From JACORV01 sp041484135 (GTDB taxonomy: Bacteria; Gemmatimonadota; Gemmatimonadetes; Gemmatimonadales; JACORV01), in contig JBGPHD010000001.1 of assembly GCA_041484135.1 (NCBI GenBank), positions 4,163 to 68,162 of the forward strand: a DNA stretch of 64,000 nucleotides, in the 5' to 3' direction. Shown piece after piece: positions 8,303-16,759 of the stretch. A model generated the notes under the pieces. It did not search any database. It was given only the letters and a program-made list of their open reading frames with translations, and had not been told where the DNA came from. Numbering within the stretch: position 1 is the first letter of the stretch; each line of letters starts with the position of its first letter. A program made the position numbers and the translations under genes.

Positions 8303-9608
8303 CGCCGCCGGCGATCGTGTCGGCAACGCGCTCCAGGATGGCGGGGGTCCGGTAGTACTCGCTGTGCTGGGGATGGATCTCCAGGAAGGTCTTCTTGAGG
8401 CCGAGGCCGAGACTGTGGCGGAGCGAGGCGACCCGCCGCTCCACGCCCTTGAGGCCCGCCGCCTCGGCCGGATGGGGAGGCCGGAGCGGGGCGCCGGCGA
8501 GGTGGACCTCGAGCATCGCCTCGGTGAAATCGGCCCGCTCGATCAGGGTCGTGGGGTAGGCGCGGCTGGTGTCGAGGTCCGCCATCTCGTGGTCGAAGAA
8601 GAGCACCCGGAGCCACGGGAACCCGAAGGCGATCCGCTCCATCACCGTCTCGAGCACGCGCAGCAGGACGCCCACCACCACCGGGCGCACGAACAGCCAT
8701 TCCATGGCCCGGCCCCAGCCCGAGAACGCTTCGCCGATCCACTCCTCGTAGACCTTGCGCGGCGCCGCCGACGCGTGGAACAGCAGGTCCGCCTCGTCCT
8801 GGTGGCTGGTGACGAGGAGCACCCGGTGGCCGTCGAGGCTGGCCAGCAGGCGCTGCGGCTCGGGGCCGTACGCCTGGCCGTACCGGCGCCCGCGCGCGAC
8901 CTGCATCGGGTAGTACGCGGCCCGCCAGAGCAGATCGCCTAACGCCGCGAGGATGGCGAAGACCCAGCGGGACACGACCATCACCCCGAACAGCGCGGCC
9001 ACCAGCCAGGGCCAGCCCACCACGGCGCCGACGTGCACCTCGGCGCAGGTGCCCATGAGCGGGCAGATGAGACGGGGGAAGTCCGGCAGGAAGAGCCGCG
9101 AGAGGATCACGGTGGTGAGGCCGAGCGCGGCGGCGAGGATGAGGAAAGCGACGAGGAACCGGAACGGCCGCAGCGAGGCCTTGAACTCGAGGAGCGGCGT
9201 GCCCAGGCAGACCACGCGGCGGAACCGGACCTCCGGCACGCTCGCGAGGCGCCGCACGGCCTCCAGGACGACGTTGCCCCCGTGCGAGTGCGCGACCGCG
9301 CTCACCTCGAGCGGCGCCTCCGCCGTCGCGCCCACTCGGCGCGCCGTCTCGCGCAGGGCGTCGGCGAGACGCTTGGACCCCGCGACGCGCGCCGCGTGGG
9401 TGTTGTCCCCCGACCAGGCGAAGGCATCCGGCGGGAGCCCCACCACCGCGGCCGGGCGCCACACCGTGCCCGTCATCCCGCGCCGGGCGAGCGCCTCCTC
9501 GAGCTGGTCCGCGAACGACGGGCCCCCGCCCGCCGGCGAGGGCCGCCACCACGACGACTCCGCCGCGAAGGCGCCGTGCACGACGATGGTGAGGGTGGAG
9601 GTGTTCAG
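8247..9608 (-). CDS. Membrane-associated alpha/beta-hydrolase-like protein
   Basis: A protein of about 453 residues with an alpha/beta-hydrolase start: VVHGAF near residues 9-14 (an oxyanion-type HG motif) and AHSHGG near 106-111, the nucleophile elbow with Ser108. Unlike a simple lipase, it then shows two or three strongly hydrophobic segments (about 137-160, 185-215, and near 310), so it is probably membrane bound. A later HPQHSEYYR segment might supply the catalytic His. The only in-frame start at the front is a CTG at 9608 that overlaps the upstream lipoprotein stop (CTGA); a GTG at residue 10 would cut into the fold. The C-terminal tail is low complexity and overlaps the convergent anti-sigma gene by 56 bases. 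Substrate unknown. Confidence 0.72.
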   Translation of the reverse strand: MNTSTLTIVVHGAFAAESSWWRPSPAGGGPSFADQLEEALARRGMTGTVWRPAAVVGLPPDAFAWSGDNTHAARVAGSKRLADALRETARRVGATAEAPLEVSAVAHSHGGNVVLEAVRRLASVPEVRFRRVVCLGTPLLEFKASLRPFRFLVAFLILAAALGLTTVILSRLFLPDFPRLICPLMGTCAEVHVGAVVGWPWLVAALFGVMVVSRWVFAILAALGDLLWRAAYYPMQVARGRRYGQAYGPEPQRLLASLDGHRVLLVTSHQDEADLLFHASAAPRKVYEEWIGEAFSGWGRAMEWLFVRPVVVGVLLRVLETVMERIAFGFPWLRVLFFDHEMADLDTSRAYPTTLIERADFTEAMLEVHLAGAPLRPPHPAEAAGLKGVERRVASLRHSLGLGLKKTFLEIHPQHSEYYRTPAILERVADTIAGGATPPAGARTPSPSGPPAP

Positions 9609-10177
9609 GGTCGGCGCGCGGCCAGCGGGCGCCCGGCGATCTCGTTGGTGAAGGTGAGGCCCGCGATCCGCCACTCGCCGCGCTGCTGCATGAGGTGGAA
9701 GGCGTCGACCCCGTAGTGGGTCCGCACCGAATCGCGGGTGGCGCCGAACCGCGCCTCGACCACCACCCACGCGGTGGCCAGCGGGCCGTAGGTCGCGACC
9801 TCGATGCGGACCGGCTCCTCCGCGAAGACGGCCAGGCGGTCCGGCCCCGCGGGCGCCCGCCGGATGAACTCCTCCGCGGTCACGACCTCCACGCGCTCGG
9901 CGGACTCGCCGGGCGGGGTCCAACTGGTGGTGATGACCCCGCCGCGCCAGAAGCTCTCGCGGAGGCCGGCCCAATCACGCGCGCTGAGGCGCCGGTAGTA
10001 CGCGCGCACCGCCTCCTCGACCTCGCCCGCCGCGATCGAATCGCGTTCGACGGCCGCCAGCGAGTCGGCCACGGTCCGCGCGCCGGGCGGCCGGCCCGAG
10101 GCGGCGCGCTCGACGCGCACCAGCTTCCCGCAGCCGGAGAGCGCGAGGGCGAGCAACAGAGGACGTGCGGTTCGCAT
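9605..10177 (-). CDS. NTF2-like (SnoaL/DUF4440-type) lipoprotein
   Basis: A 190-residue lipoprotein. The N-terminus has a signal peptide with lipobox LSGC (Cys at about 17), followed by a helical segment and an NTF2-like fold: VEEAVRAYYRRLSARDWAGL, then strands ending in HLMQQRGEWRIAGLTF, a typical DUF4440/SnoaL pattern. These domains bind small ligands or act in dimers; no catalytic residues can be assigned. The ATG at 10177 gives the signal peptide; it lies 8 bases beyond a -10-like TATATT, so the mRNA may be leaderless. Its stop overlaps the hydrolase CTG, so the two are likely one transcription unit. Confidence 0.78.
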   Translation of the reverse strand: MRTARPLLLALALSGCGKLVRVERAASGRPPGARTVADSLAAVERDSIAAGEVEEAVRAYYRRLSARDWAGLRESFWRGGVITTSWTPPGESAERVEVVTAEEFIRRAPAGPDRLAVFAEEPVRIEVATYGPLATAWVVVEARFGATRDSVRTHYGVDAFHLMQQRGEWRIAGLTFTNEIAGRPLAARRP

Positions 10178-10184
10178 CCGCGCG

Positions 10185-10194
10185 GAATATATTC
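10185..10194. promoter_or_regulatory. Palindromic AT-rich shared -10 region between divergent genes
   Basis: GAATATATTC is a perfect palindrome in the 46-base gap between divergent starts at 10177 and 10224. It contains TATATT on both strands (plus 10188-10193, minus 10191-10186) and is the only AT-rich stretch here, so it probably serves as the -10 box both ways. No good -35 boxes were found. Confidence 0.4.
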
Positions 10195-10223
10195 GCGTTC
10201 GACCCCACCGCGAGGCACCGCTC

Positions 10224-11528
10224 ATGCTCGACCGCCGCGCCTTCCTCGGCTCCGCCGCTCTCAGTGCCCTCGCCGCCGGCCGCGGCCGCGCCACGCCGGC
10301 GCCCCAAGCACCCCAGGCACCCCGCGGGCAATGGCCGCCCGCCGTCTTCCAGGACGACGAGGCGTATTGGCGGACCCTGCGCCGGGAATTCCTCATGCCG
10401 CCTGACGAGGCGTTCTTCAACACCGGGACCATCGGCAGCTCGCCGCGCGTCGTGATCGACGCGGTGACGAACCACATGACCCAGGTGGACGCCACGGTCG
10501 CGCACTGGGACTACCGCCCGGAGCACCCGGATTACTTCGCCGGTTACCGCCCCGAGCTGGAGCTGCGCGGGAAACTCGCCACCCTGGTCGGCGCGAGCGC
10601 GGAGGAGGTCGCGCTCACCCAGAACGCCACCTTCGGGGCGAGCTACGTGGCCAACGGCCTCGATCTGCATCCGGGCGACGAGGTGATCCTCACCAACCAG
10701 GAGCACGTGGGGTGCGAGTCGCCCTGGCAGCTCAAGGCCAAGCGGTACGGCATCTACGTGAAGAAGGTGGTGGTCCCGGTCCCGCCCCAGAATCCCCAGC
10801 AGCTGATCGACCTCTTCGTGAACGCGACCACGCCGCAGACCAAGGTGTGGGCCATCCCGCACCTCACCTCGCAGCTCGCCATCCGCTTCCCGGTGGTGGA
10901 ACTCTGCCGCCTGGCGCGCGAGCGGGGGATCATCTCGGTGATCGACGGGGCGCAGTGCTGCGGGCATCTCGAGCTCGACCTGCACGCGATGGGGTGCGAC
11001 ACCTACTTCGGGTCGCCTCACAAGTGGCTGCTCGCCCCGCAGGGATGCGGGTTCCTCTACGTGAGCCGGGAACGCCTGCCCCACCTCTGGGCGACCATCG
11101 CGTCGGGGCAATGGGACAACTATCACGACGGCGCGTACCGGCTGATGCAGGTGGGGACCGGCAACCTGTCGCTGCTCAAGGGCTACGAGGCGGCGATCGA
11201 CTTCCACACCCGGATCGGTCCCTCACGCGTCGCGCAGCGCATCCTCGCGCTCGCCGACCGGTTGCGGGCAGGCCTGCGGCAGATCCCCCAGGTGACGATC
11301 AACTCGCCGCAGCATCCGGAGCTGGTGTCGGGGACCACGGTCTGGAGCCTCGCCGGCTATCACGCGCCGGAACTGATGGACCAGTTGTGGACGCGGACCA
11401 AGGTGCGCTGCCGGTCGATGGGGGATCCCTGGGGGGTGCGGCAGTGCTGTCACATCTACAACGCGCCCGAGGAAGTGGACCGGACCCTGGAGACGGCGCG
11501 GCGCCTGGCCACGGAGCGGCGCGCCTGA
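10224..11528 (+). CDS. Exported class V aminotransferase-fold PLP enzyme
   Basis: A 434-residue PLP enzyme of the class V aminotransferase family, closest in style to isopenicillin-N epimerase-like proteins. The N-terminus has a twin-arginine signal (DRRAFLGSAALSALAAG), so it is exported folded. PLP-site residues are visible: a SCR-like NATFGAS at about 134-140, Asp241-Gly-Ala-Gln with His248, and the Schiff-base Lys267 in SPHKWL. The C-terminal small domain has TTVWSLAGYH and MGDPWGVRQCCHIYN. Substrate unknown. GAGG lies 9 bases before the ATG. It is followed after 14 bases by a convergent glycosidase gene with no visible terminator between. Confidence 0.9.
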   Translation: MLDRRAFLGSAALSALAAGRGRATPAPQAPQAPRGQWPPAVFQDDEAYWRTLRREFLMPPDEAFFNTGTIGSSPRVVIDAVTNHMTQVDATVAHWDYRPEHPDYFAGYRPELELRGKLATLVGASAEEVALTQNATFGASYVANGLDLHPGDEVILTNQEHVGCESPWQLKAKRYGIYVKKVVVPVPPQNPQQLIDLFVNATTPQTKVWAIPHLTSQLAIRFPVVELCRLARERGIISVIDGAQCCGHLELDLHAMGCDTYFGSPHKWLLAPQGCGFLYVSRERLPHLWATIASGQWDNYHDGAYRLMQVGTGNLSLLKGYEAAIDFHTRIGPSRVAQRILALADRLRAGLRQIPQVTINSPQHPELVSGTTVWSLAGYHAPELMDQLWTRTKVRCRSMGDPWGVRQCCHIYNAPEEVDRTLETARRLATERRA

Positions 11529-11542
11529 ACTGACTGGAGAGC

Positions 11543-14512
11543 TCAGGCCTCCTCCTCGAACCGCGCGTCGTGCTCGCCCGAGGCCTGGAACGAGACGGCC
11601 GCGCGCACCCCGGCGCCCCACGCCGACACGTCCGCCTTGACTGCCTGCGCATCCACCAGCGTCTCCTTCGGCGGCGCGCGGAGCCACGGTGCGACCGTGA
11701 TCCAGAGCGGCGGCCCGACGCGGCGCCGCACCCCGATATCGAGCACGCCCTTCCGCCGCCGCAGCCGGAGGTCGTAGACCGTCTCGCCGCATCGCAGGCC
11801 ACGGACGATGAGCGGATCCCAGGTGCCGGGGAGCTGCGGCGCGATGGTCATCCGTCCGCCCGGTGCATCGGGCCGCACCCCGAGCAGCCCTTCGACGAGC
11901 GGCGCCAGGACCATCGCCGCCGAGGCCGCCTGGTCCGGGCAGACCCCGGCGGCGCGTTCCGCGAGCCCGTTCAGCGCCTCATCGAAGACACCACCCTGCC
12001 GCGCGAAGGCGAGGCCCACGTTCGCGGCCAGGTGCCGGCCACCGGCCTCACCCCATCCGGCCCGGTACTCCGCGAGCGCCGACCAGCCGGTGACGAGCGG
12101 CCACACCGTCCCCGCGTAGGCGCCGGCGGGGTCGAAGTGCGGGTCGTCGGAGGGGAGGAGCCGCACGCCCCAGCCGGTCGTGAAGCGCGCGCCGGCGAGC
12201 GCGTCGAACCAGCCACGCGCGCGGACCGGGTTGGCGGCGCCGAGGAGCAACGGCAGGCTCGCCATCGCCGTCAGGGACCAGGACACCGATCCATCCCGCT
12301 GCCGGTCGAGCGCATAACGCCCATCCTGCTCGCGGAAGAGATCGCGCTCGATGGCTGTGCCGGCCCGGGCGGCGCGGGCCCAGCAGTCGGCGGCGAAGCG
12401 GGCCTTGCCGAGCACCTCGGCGGCGTGGGCCAGGTCCTCGAGCGCCGAGCGCCAGATGGCGGCCAGCGCGAGCGTGACGTCCGCGCCGCCCAGGGGCCCG
12501 GACTCGATCCACCCGTGCCCGACCCCGGCGTTCTCGATGAGGCCGTCGCCGTCGGTGTCGGTGGACAGGCAGAAGGCGAAGGCGCGCTCGACGTGCGGCC
12601 AGATGGAGCCGACGAACTCCGCGTCGCCGGTCCACGCGAGGTAGCGGGCGACCAGCAGCAGGTAGAGGGGGGTGGCGTCCGCGGCGTCGTAGTGGAACTG
12701 GCCGGAGGTGCTCGCTTCGTGGAGCACCTTCCCGGTGACGTCCTGCCGGTCGCCGAGGAAGCGGATCACCTGCCTGACGACGGAGTGCTCGCCCGCGGCG
12801 AGCAGCGCGAGCGCGGACCAGCAGGCGTCTCGCGTGACGAACCACGCGTGGCCCGGCCGGCCGGCGCCCCACCCCGGCCGCGAGGACGCGTAGCCGGCGG
12901 CGAGCGACCGGCCCACGCCGGGCGCGTCCACCACGAACGCGTCGAGGCGGCGCTTCGCCCACTCGACGGCGCGCCCCAGGTGGTCGTCCTCGGCCACGAC
13001 CGAGAGCCGGGCCTCCCGCACCGTGGTGGCGCGCTGGGCGCGCTGCCGCACGAGACCCGCGACGCCGAGCCGCCGCACCGCGCGCAAGGACCGCTCGAAC
13101 TCGGCGCGTGACGCGCCGCCGGCGATGGCGAGCCGGAACGGGCCCCCGAGCGGGGCGGTCACGGTGCACTCGACCACCGGCACGCCCTCGACGTGGAGCG
13201 CCTTCATCTGGATCGCGGCGGGCCCGCCCGCGAAGAGCACCGCCACCCCGTCGTCGCTCTCCGACTCCACCACGGCCACCAGGCCCTGCGCGCTGCGCCG
13301 GAACCGGAGGTTCCCGCCGCATCCCGCGGGAAAGGGCCAGGTCCGCCGAAGATCCAGCCGTAGCGTGATCTCCACGCCGGCGGCGGAGCGGCCCACTGAC
13401 GCTCGGCCCTTGCGGGCCGCGTGGTACTCGACCAGCACGATCGGGTGCTCGAGCGCGACGAACGTCGTCTCGCTGATCCGGTGGCGCGGCGTCTCCAGCG
13501 TGCGCACCGCGACATCGGGCGTCACGGTGATGCGGGTGCCGGTCGCGGGTTCCCCGTCCACCGCCACGTCCCACGCGGCGACGGCGCGGTGCGGGTGGAT
13601 CCACACCTCGCGGATGCCGAGCCGGTCCCCGCCGACCAGCAGCGCACGGCGGCCGGCGAGGTCGAACCCCTCGTCCGCCTCGACCGCGCTCTCGAGCGCG
13701 ATGGGGTCGGTGGCCGGGTCGGGGAGGGCGCCGTCGAGGTCGAGCGGCTCGGGCAGCACCAGCGCCTCCGAGGGCGCGGCGATCGTGCCCGGCTCCGGCC
13801 AGTAGGCGCGCTCGGTGCTCTCGGCGGCGCCGGCCGCGAGCGCGTTGCGCACCAGACGGCCCAGCTGGGCCCTGAGCCGCGGATCCTGGGCCGCGAAATG
13901 GACGAACGCGCCGACGCAGACCACGTGGCCGCGGCCCAGGGCGTACTCCCACGCGACGATGCGGTCCGCGTTCTGCAGCGCGAAGGCCCGCTCGACCGCC
14001 ACGACGCGTCCTTCGGCGGGCCGGACCCCGCCCGCGTAGCAGGCCCACGTGTACGCCTCGCCCGCGGCCGGCGCCCAGGTGTAGGTCCCGTTATGCAGGC
14101 CGGCGACCAGCGGATGCGGACCGTAGGTCGCGAGGCCGCGGACGTGCGGATAGGCCTTGAGGGCGCGGAAGGCGCCCTGGTACCAGGGGTCGGCGTCGTC
14201 GTCCCAGCGGCCGTCGCCGATGTCGTTAGGCGGGGCGGACTCGAGCCCCAGGGCCGTCACCAGCGCCGCGGCCCGGAGGGTGAGGAGGACCTGGTGCCCC
14301 GCCGCGGCGAAGGTGCGCAGCGGCTCGGCCGCGAGCTCGCCCAGGGGGACCGACGCGTGCACCCAGACCGCGTCCGACCGCGCCACCGCTGCGCCCAGCT
14401 CCCGCGGCTCGTACCGCCTGGCCTCGAGCCCCTCCTCGCCCTGGAGCCACGACCAGGCCGCGGCCTCTTCGGCGGGGCCGTTCCGGGCGATGAACGCGAC
14501 CCGCAACGTCAC
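11543..14512 (-). CDS. Glycogen-debranching-like glycosidase with N-terminal glutamine-amidotransferase-like domain
   Basis: A 989-residue protein with two parts. Residues about 1-235 look like a ThuA/class I amidotransferase-like Rossmann fold (DAVWVHASVPLGEL, HQVLLTLRAAALV, HVVCVGAFVHFAA). The C-terminal part (about 480-920) resembles an (alpha/alpha)6 six-hairpin glycosidase of the amylo-1,6-glucosidase type, with TRDACWSALALLAAG, FHYDAADATPLYLLL, DTDGDGLIENAG and GTVWPLVTGW, the last two matching substrate-pocket motifs of that superfamily. The middle is beta-rich. No signal peptide is seen. The GTG at 14512 overlaps the upstream glycosidase stop (GTGA), so the two act together. Likely an intracellular polysaccharide or oligosaccharide-degrading enzyme; the substrate is not evident. 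Confidence 0.78.
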   Translation of the reverse strand: MTLRVAFIARNGPAEEAAAWSWLQGEEGLEARRYEPRELGAAVARSDAVWVHASVPLGELAAEPLRTFAAAGHQVLLTLRAAALVTALGLESAPPNDIGDGRWDDDADPWYQGAFRALKAYPHVRGLATYGPHPLVAGLHNGTYTWAPAAGEAYTWACYAGGVRPAEGRVVAVERAFALQNADRIVAWEYALGRGHVVCVGAFVHFAAQDPRLRAQLGRLVRNALAAGAAESTERAYWPEPGTIAAPSEALVLPEPLDLDGALPDPATDPIALESAVEADEGFDLAGRRALLVGGDRLGIREVWIHPHRAVAAWDVAVDGEPATGTRITVTPDVAVRTLETPRHRISETTFVALEHPIVLVEYHAARKGRASVGRSAAGVEITLRLDLRRTWPFPAGCGGNLRFRRSAQGLVAVVESESDDGVAVLFAGGPAAIQMKALHVEGVPVVECTVTAPLGGPFRLAIAGGASRAEFERSLRAVRRLGVAGLVRQRAQRATTVREARLSVVAEDDHLGRAVEWAKRRLDAFVVDAPGVGRSLAAGYASSRPGWGAGRPGHAWFVTRDACWSALALLAAGEHSVVRQVIRFLGDRQDVTGKVLHEASTSGQFHYDAADATPLYLLLVARYLAWTGDAEFVGSIWPHVERAFAFCLSTDTDGDGLIENAGVGHGWIESGPLGGADVTLALAAIWRSALEDLAHAAEVLGKARFAADCWARAARAGTAIERDLFREQDGRYALDRQRDGSVSWSLTAMASLPLLLGAANPVRARGWFDALAGARFTTGWGVRLLPSDDPHFDPAGAYAGTVWPLVTGWSALAEYRAGWGEAGGRHLAANVGLAFARQGGVFDEALNGLAERAAGVCPDQAASAAMVLAPLVEGLLGVRPDAPGGRMTIAPQLPGTWDPLIVRGLRCGETVYDLRLRRRKGVLDIGVRRRVGPPLWITVAPWLRAPPKETLVDAQAVKADVSAWGAGVRAAVSFQASGEHDARFEEEA

Positions 14513-16734
14513 AACCGCACCTCGATGGGTTCGTCCATGCGCCCGCGCGCGGCCTCGTTCCCGTTCACGCGCACCAGCAACCGGTCCGCCTCGCGGATGA
14601 CGTCCACCACGGCCCCCTGCATCGGCAGCCCCAGCGCCTCGAAACCGTCCAGCGGCAGCGGCATGGGATCCACCACGCACCGGCCCTCGGCGGCGGGCCT
14701 GAGCCCGATCACGTACGACACGACGAGGTCGTTCACCCACGAGTGCTGATGATCGTCGATGCCGCGGTACGCGGACGGCCGGCCCGTCACCGGATGGTAG
14801 TGCTCGAAACCGTTGGGCCGCGCCATGTCCCCGTCCCAGAACATCATCCGCACGAACTTGCTCAGGAACTCCGCCAGGTGCGCGCGCAGCGCCGGCAGGT
14901 GCTCCCGCGCGACCCGCGCGATCGCCTCGGCGATGTGGCTGTTCGTCATCGGCCAGACGCGCCCGTTCCCCGGGGCGTCGTGCCGCCTGCCCTTCCACGC
15001 CCCGCCCGCGTCGTACAGCGGATCGGTGCCGCTGGTCGACGGCACCGGGAACGGCTTCCAGAACTGCCGGGGGTCGAAGAGGTGCTGCACGAACCCCGCG
15101 AGGTAGTCGGGCATGATGAGATCCGTGGCGTACGGAAGGAACGCGACCGCCGAGCGCGCCGCCGTCCGCCGCCCGGTGGCGGCGTTGACGTCGCTGAACA
15201 TCCCGGCCCTCGCGTCCCACATCTTCTTGCGGACCGCCGTCGCCACCAGCTCGGCGTGGGCCCGCCAGCGCTCGCCGTCGAGCCCCGCCCGCGGCGCGAG
15301 CCGCGCCAGGACGCGGAAGAGCCGGTACGCGTAGGTGGTCGCGTCCACGCCCTTGAGCCGCAGGCGCCCCTCGCCGGCGCCGCGGTCGGCGTCCGGGTCC
15401 ACGGCCAGGAAGCGGGAGCCCGCCGCCTGCCCCGTCTCGTCACGGTCCACCACGTCGGTGAGCCCGGAGCCCTCGCGATCGCACGCGGACCGGAGCCACT
15501 CCGCATAACGCTCGAGCACCGGCACCGCCTCGCGCAGGAACGCGTCGCTGGGATGCACCGCGTCGAGCGCGAGGAGCGCACCGCCCCAGTCCGCGTGACA
15601 GGCGTCCGTCCCCTCCAGCGGGCCGGCGTGGACGCTGGCCGGGAGCGATCCGTCGGGACGCTGATGCGCCAGGAAGGTGCGCAGCACGCCGCGCGCCCAC
15701 TCGGGGTCGCGCGACCAGCGGAGCTCGCGCACGTGGGCCGGCGCGCTGTACGCGTGGGCCTGGTGGCGATCGGCGATCCCCTCGGCCACCGTCGGCGCCA
15801 GGTAGTGACCCCATCCCGGCGCGATGCCGTTCAGGCGCAGGCCGTACCATCGGTACGCCCAGTAGCGCTCGAAGTACGGGTCCGAGCAGCGGAATCGCGG
15901 CACGCTCTCGAAGTACTCCTGCCAGGAGGCCTTGCTGGCCGCGGCGAACGAGGACGCCTTGCGCGGCGGGCCCGGGTCGGCCCGCGGGGCCGACGAGGCG
16001 AGGGCCGGCTCGACCCGCAGCGCCACCGCGAGGCGCGCCGCGCCGCCCGGCGGGATCTCGATGGCGCGATGCACCCCGAGGTACGCCAGCCCGCCCGGCC
16101 CGCCGCCGTCGAGCGCGGCCTTGCTGGCCAGCCCGCCGCGGGTGGGATCCCAGCGATCCCAGAACGGCGTGTACCGGAACCGCGGGTGGTCGGCCGTGGC
16201 GTCGGAGCGGATCGCGCCCCAGCTGTCGGTGCCGCGCGCCAGCGCGAGCTGGAGACGCGCCGTGAGCGCGTGCCCGTCCCGGTCCCTGAGGACCCGCGGC
16301 CACTCCAGCTCCGCGCCCGTCCATACCACGTCGGCGCCGGTGAGCTCCGCGCCGGGCGCGGTCGTCCACGCGACGGCGTGCACCGTCATCGGGATGACGC
16401 CGAGGTTCACGAGCTGCCACTCGCTGCCGAGGACGAAGCCCGGCAGGACCATGCGCGTCTCGATCACGTCGAGACCCGCGCTGCTCTTGTAGGGCACCTC
16501 GAGCGCCGCCGGCGTCCAGCGCCGCGTGCCCGGCTGCAGGACGATCTCCCGGCCCGCCTCGTCCACAAAGCCCACGGTGAAGAGCGGGGCCAGCGGATAC
16601 TCGAACAGGTGCGCCTCGTCCCAGAATCCCGGCGCGTCGAGCCAGACCGGGAAGGGCGGCGCCCAGATGAGCCCCTCCCCCGCCGACAGGTACCACTTGT
16701 CCCCGCGCGCCAGCAGCTCGAGCGGGTCGCTCAC
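14509..16734 (-). CDS. Six-hairpin (MGH1/GH63-like) glycoside hydrolase
   Basis: A 741-residue protein. The first 330 residues are beta-rich, like the N-terminal domain of GH63/MGH1-type enzymes (WYLSAGEGLIWAPPFPVWLD near the start). From about 340 an (alpha/alpha)6 barrel follows, with ACHADWGGALLALDAV, DRDETGQAAGSR, KGVDATTYAYRLFRVL and GRVWPMTNSHIAEAIARVA, patterns of trehalase/glucosidase/mannosylglycerate hydrolase relatives. Asp in HADWG is a candidate catalytic acid. The GTG start at 16734 gives a clean N-terminus 25 bases after the kinase stop. It has no signal peptide. Coupled by a 4-base overlap to the second glycosidase; together they may trim a storage or compatible-solute glycan. 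Confidence 0.8.
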   Translation of the reverse strand: MSDPLELLARGDKWYLSAGEGLIWAPPFPVWLDAPGFWDEAHLFEYPLAPLFTVGFVDEAGREIVLQPGTRRWTPAALEVPYKSSAGLDVIETRMVLPGFVLGSEWQLVNLGVIPMTVHAVAWTTAPGAELTGADVVWTGAELEWPRVLRDRDGHALTARLQLALARGTDSWGAIRSDATADHPRFRYTPFWDRWDPTRGGLASKAALDGGGPGGLAYLGVHRAIEIPPGGAARLAVALRVEPALASSAPRADPGPPRKASSFAAASKASWQEYFESVPRFRCSDPYFERYWAYRWYGLRLNGIAPGWGHYLAPTVAEGIADRHQAHAYSAPAHVRELRWSRDPEWARGVLRTFLAHQRPDGSLPASVHAGPLEGTDACHADWGGALLALDAVHPSDAFLREAVPVLERYAEWLRSACDREGSGLTDVVDRDETGQAAGSRFLAVDPDADRGAGEGRLRLKGVDATTYAYRLFRVLARLAPRAGLDGERWRAHAELVATAVRKKMWDARAGMFSDVNAATGRRTAARSAVAFLPYATDLIMPDYLAGFVQHLFDPRQFWKPFPVPSTSGTDPLYDAGGAWKGRRHDAPGNGRVWPMTNSHIAEAIARVAREHLPALRAHLAEFLSKFVRMMFWDGDMARPNGFEHYHPVTGRPSAYRGIDDHQHSWVNDLVVSYVIGLRPAAEGRCVVDPMPLPLDGFEALGLPMQGAVVDVIREADRLLVRVNGNEAARGRMDEPIEVRL

Positions 16735-16759
16735 CGCGGGGCTCCGTCGCGCGCCGGAC

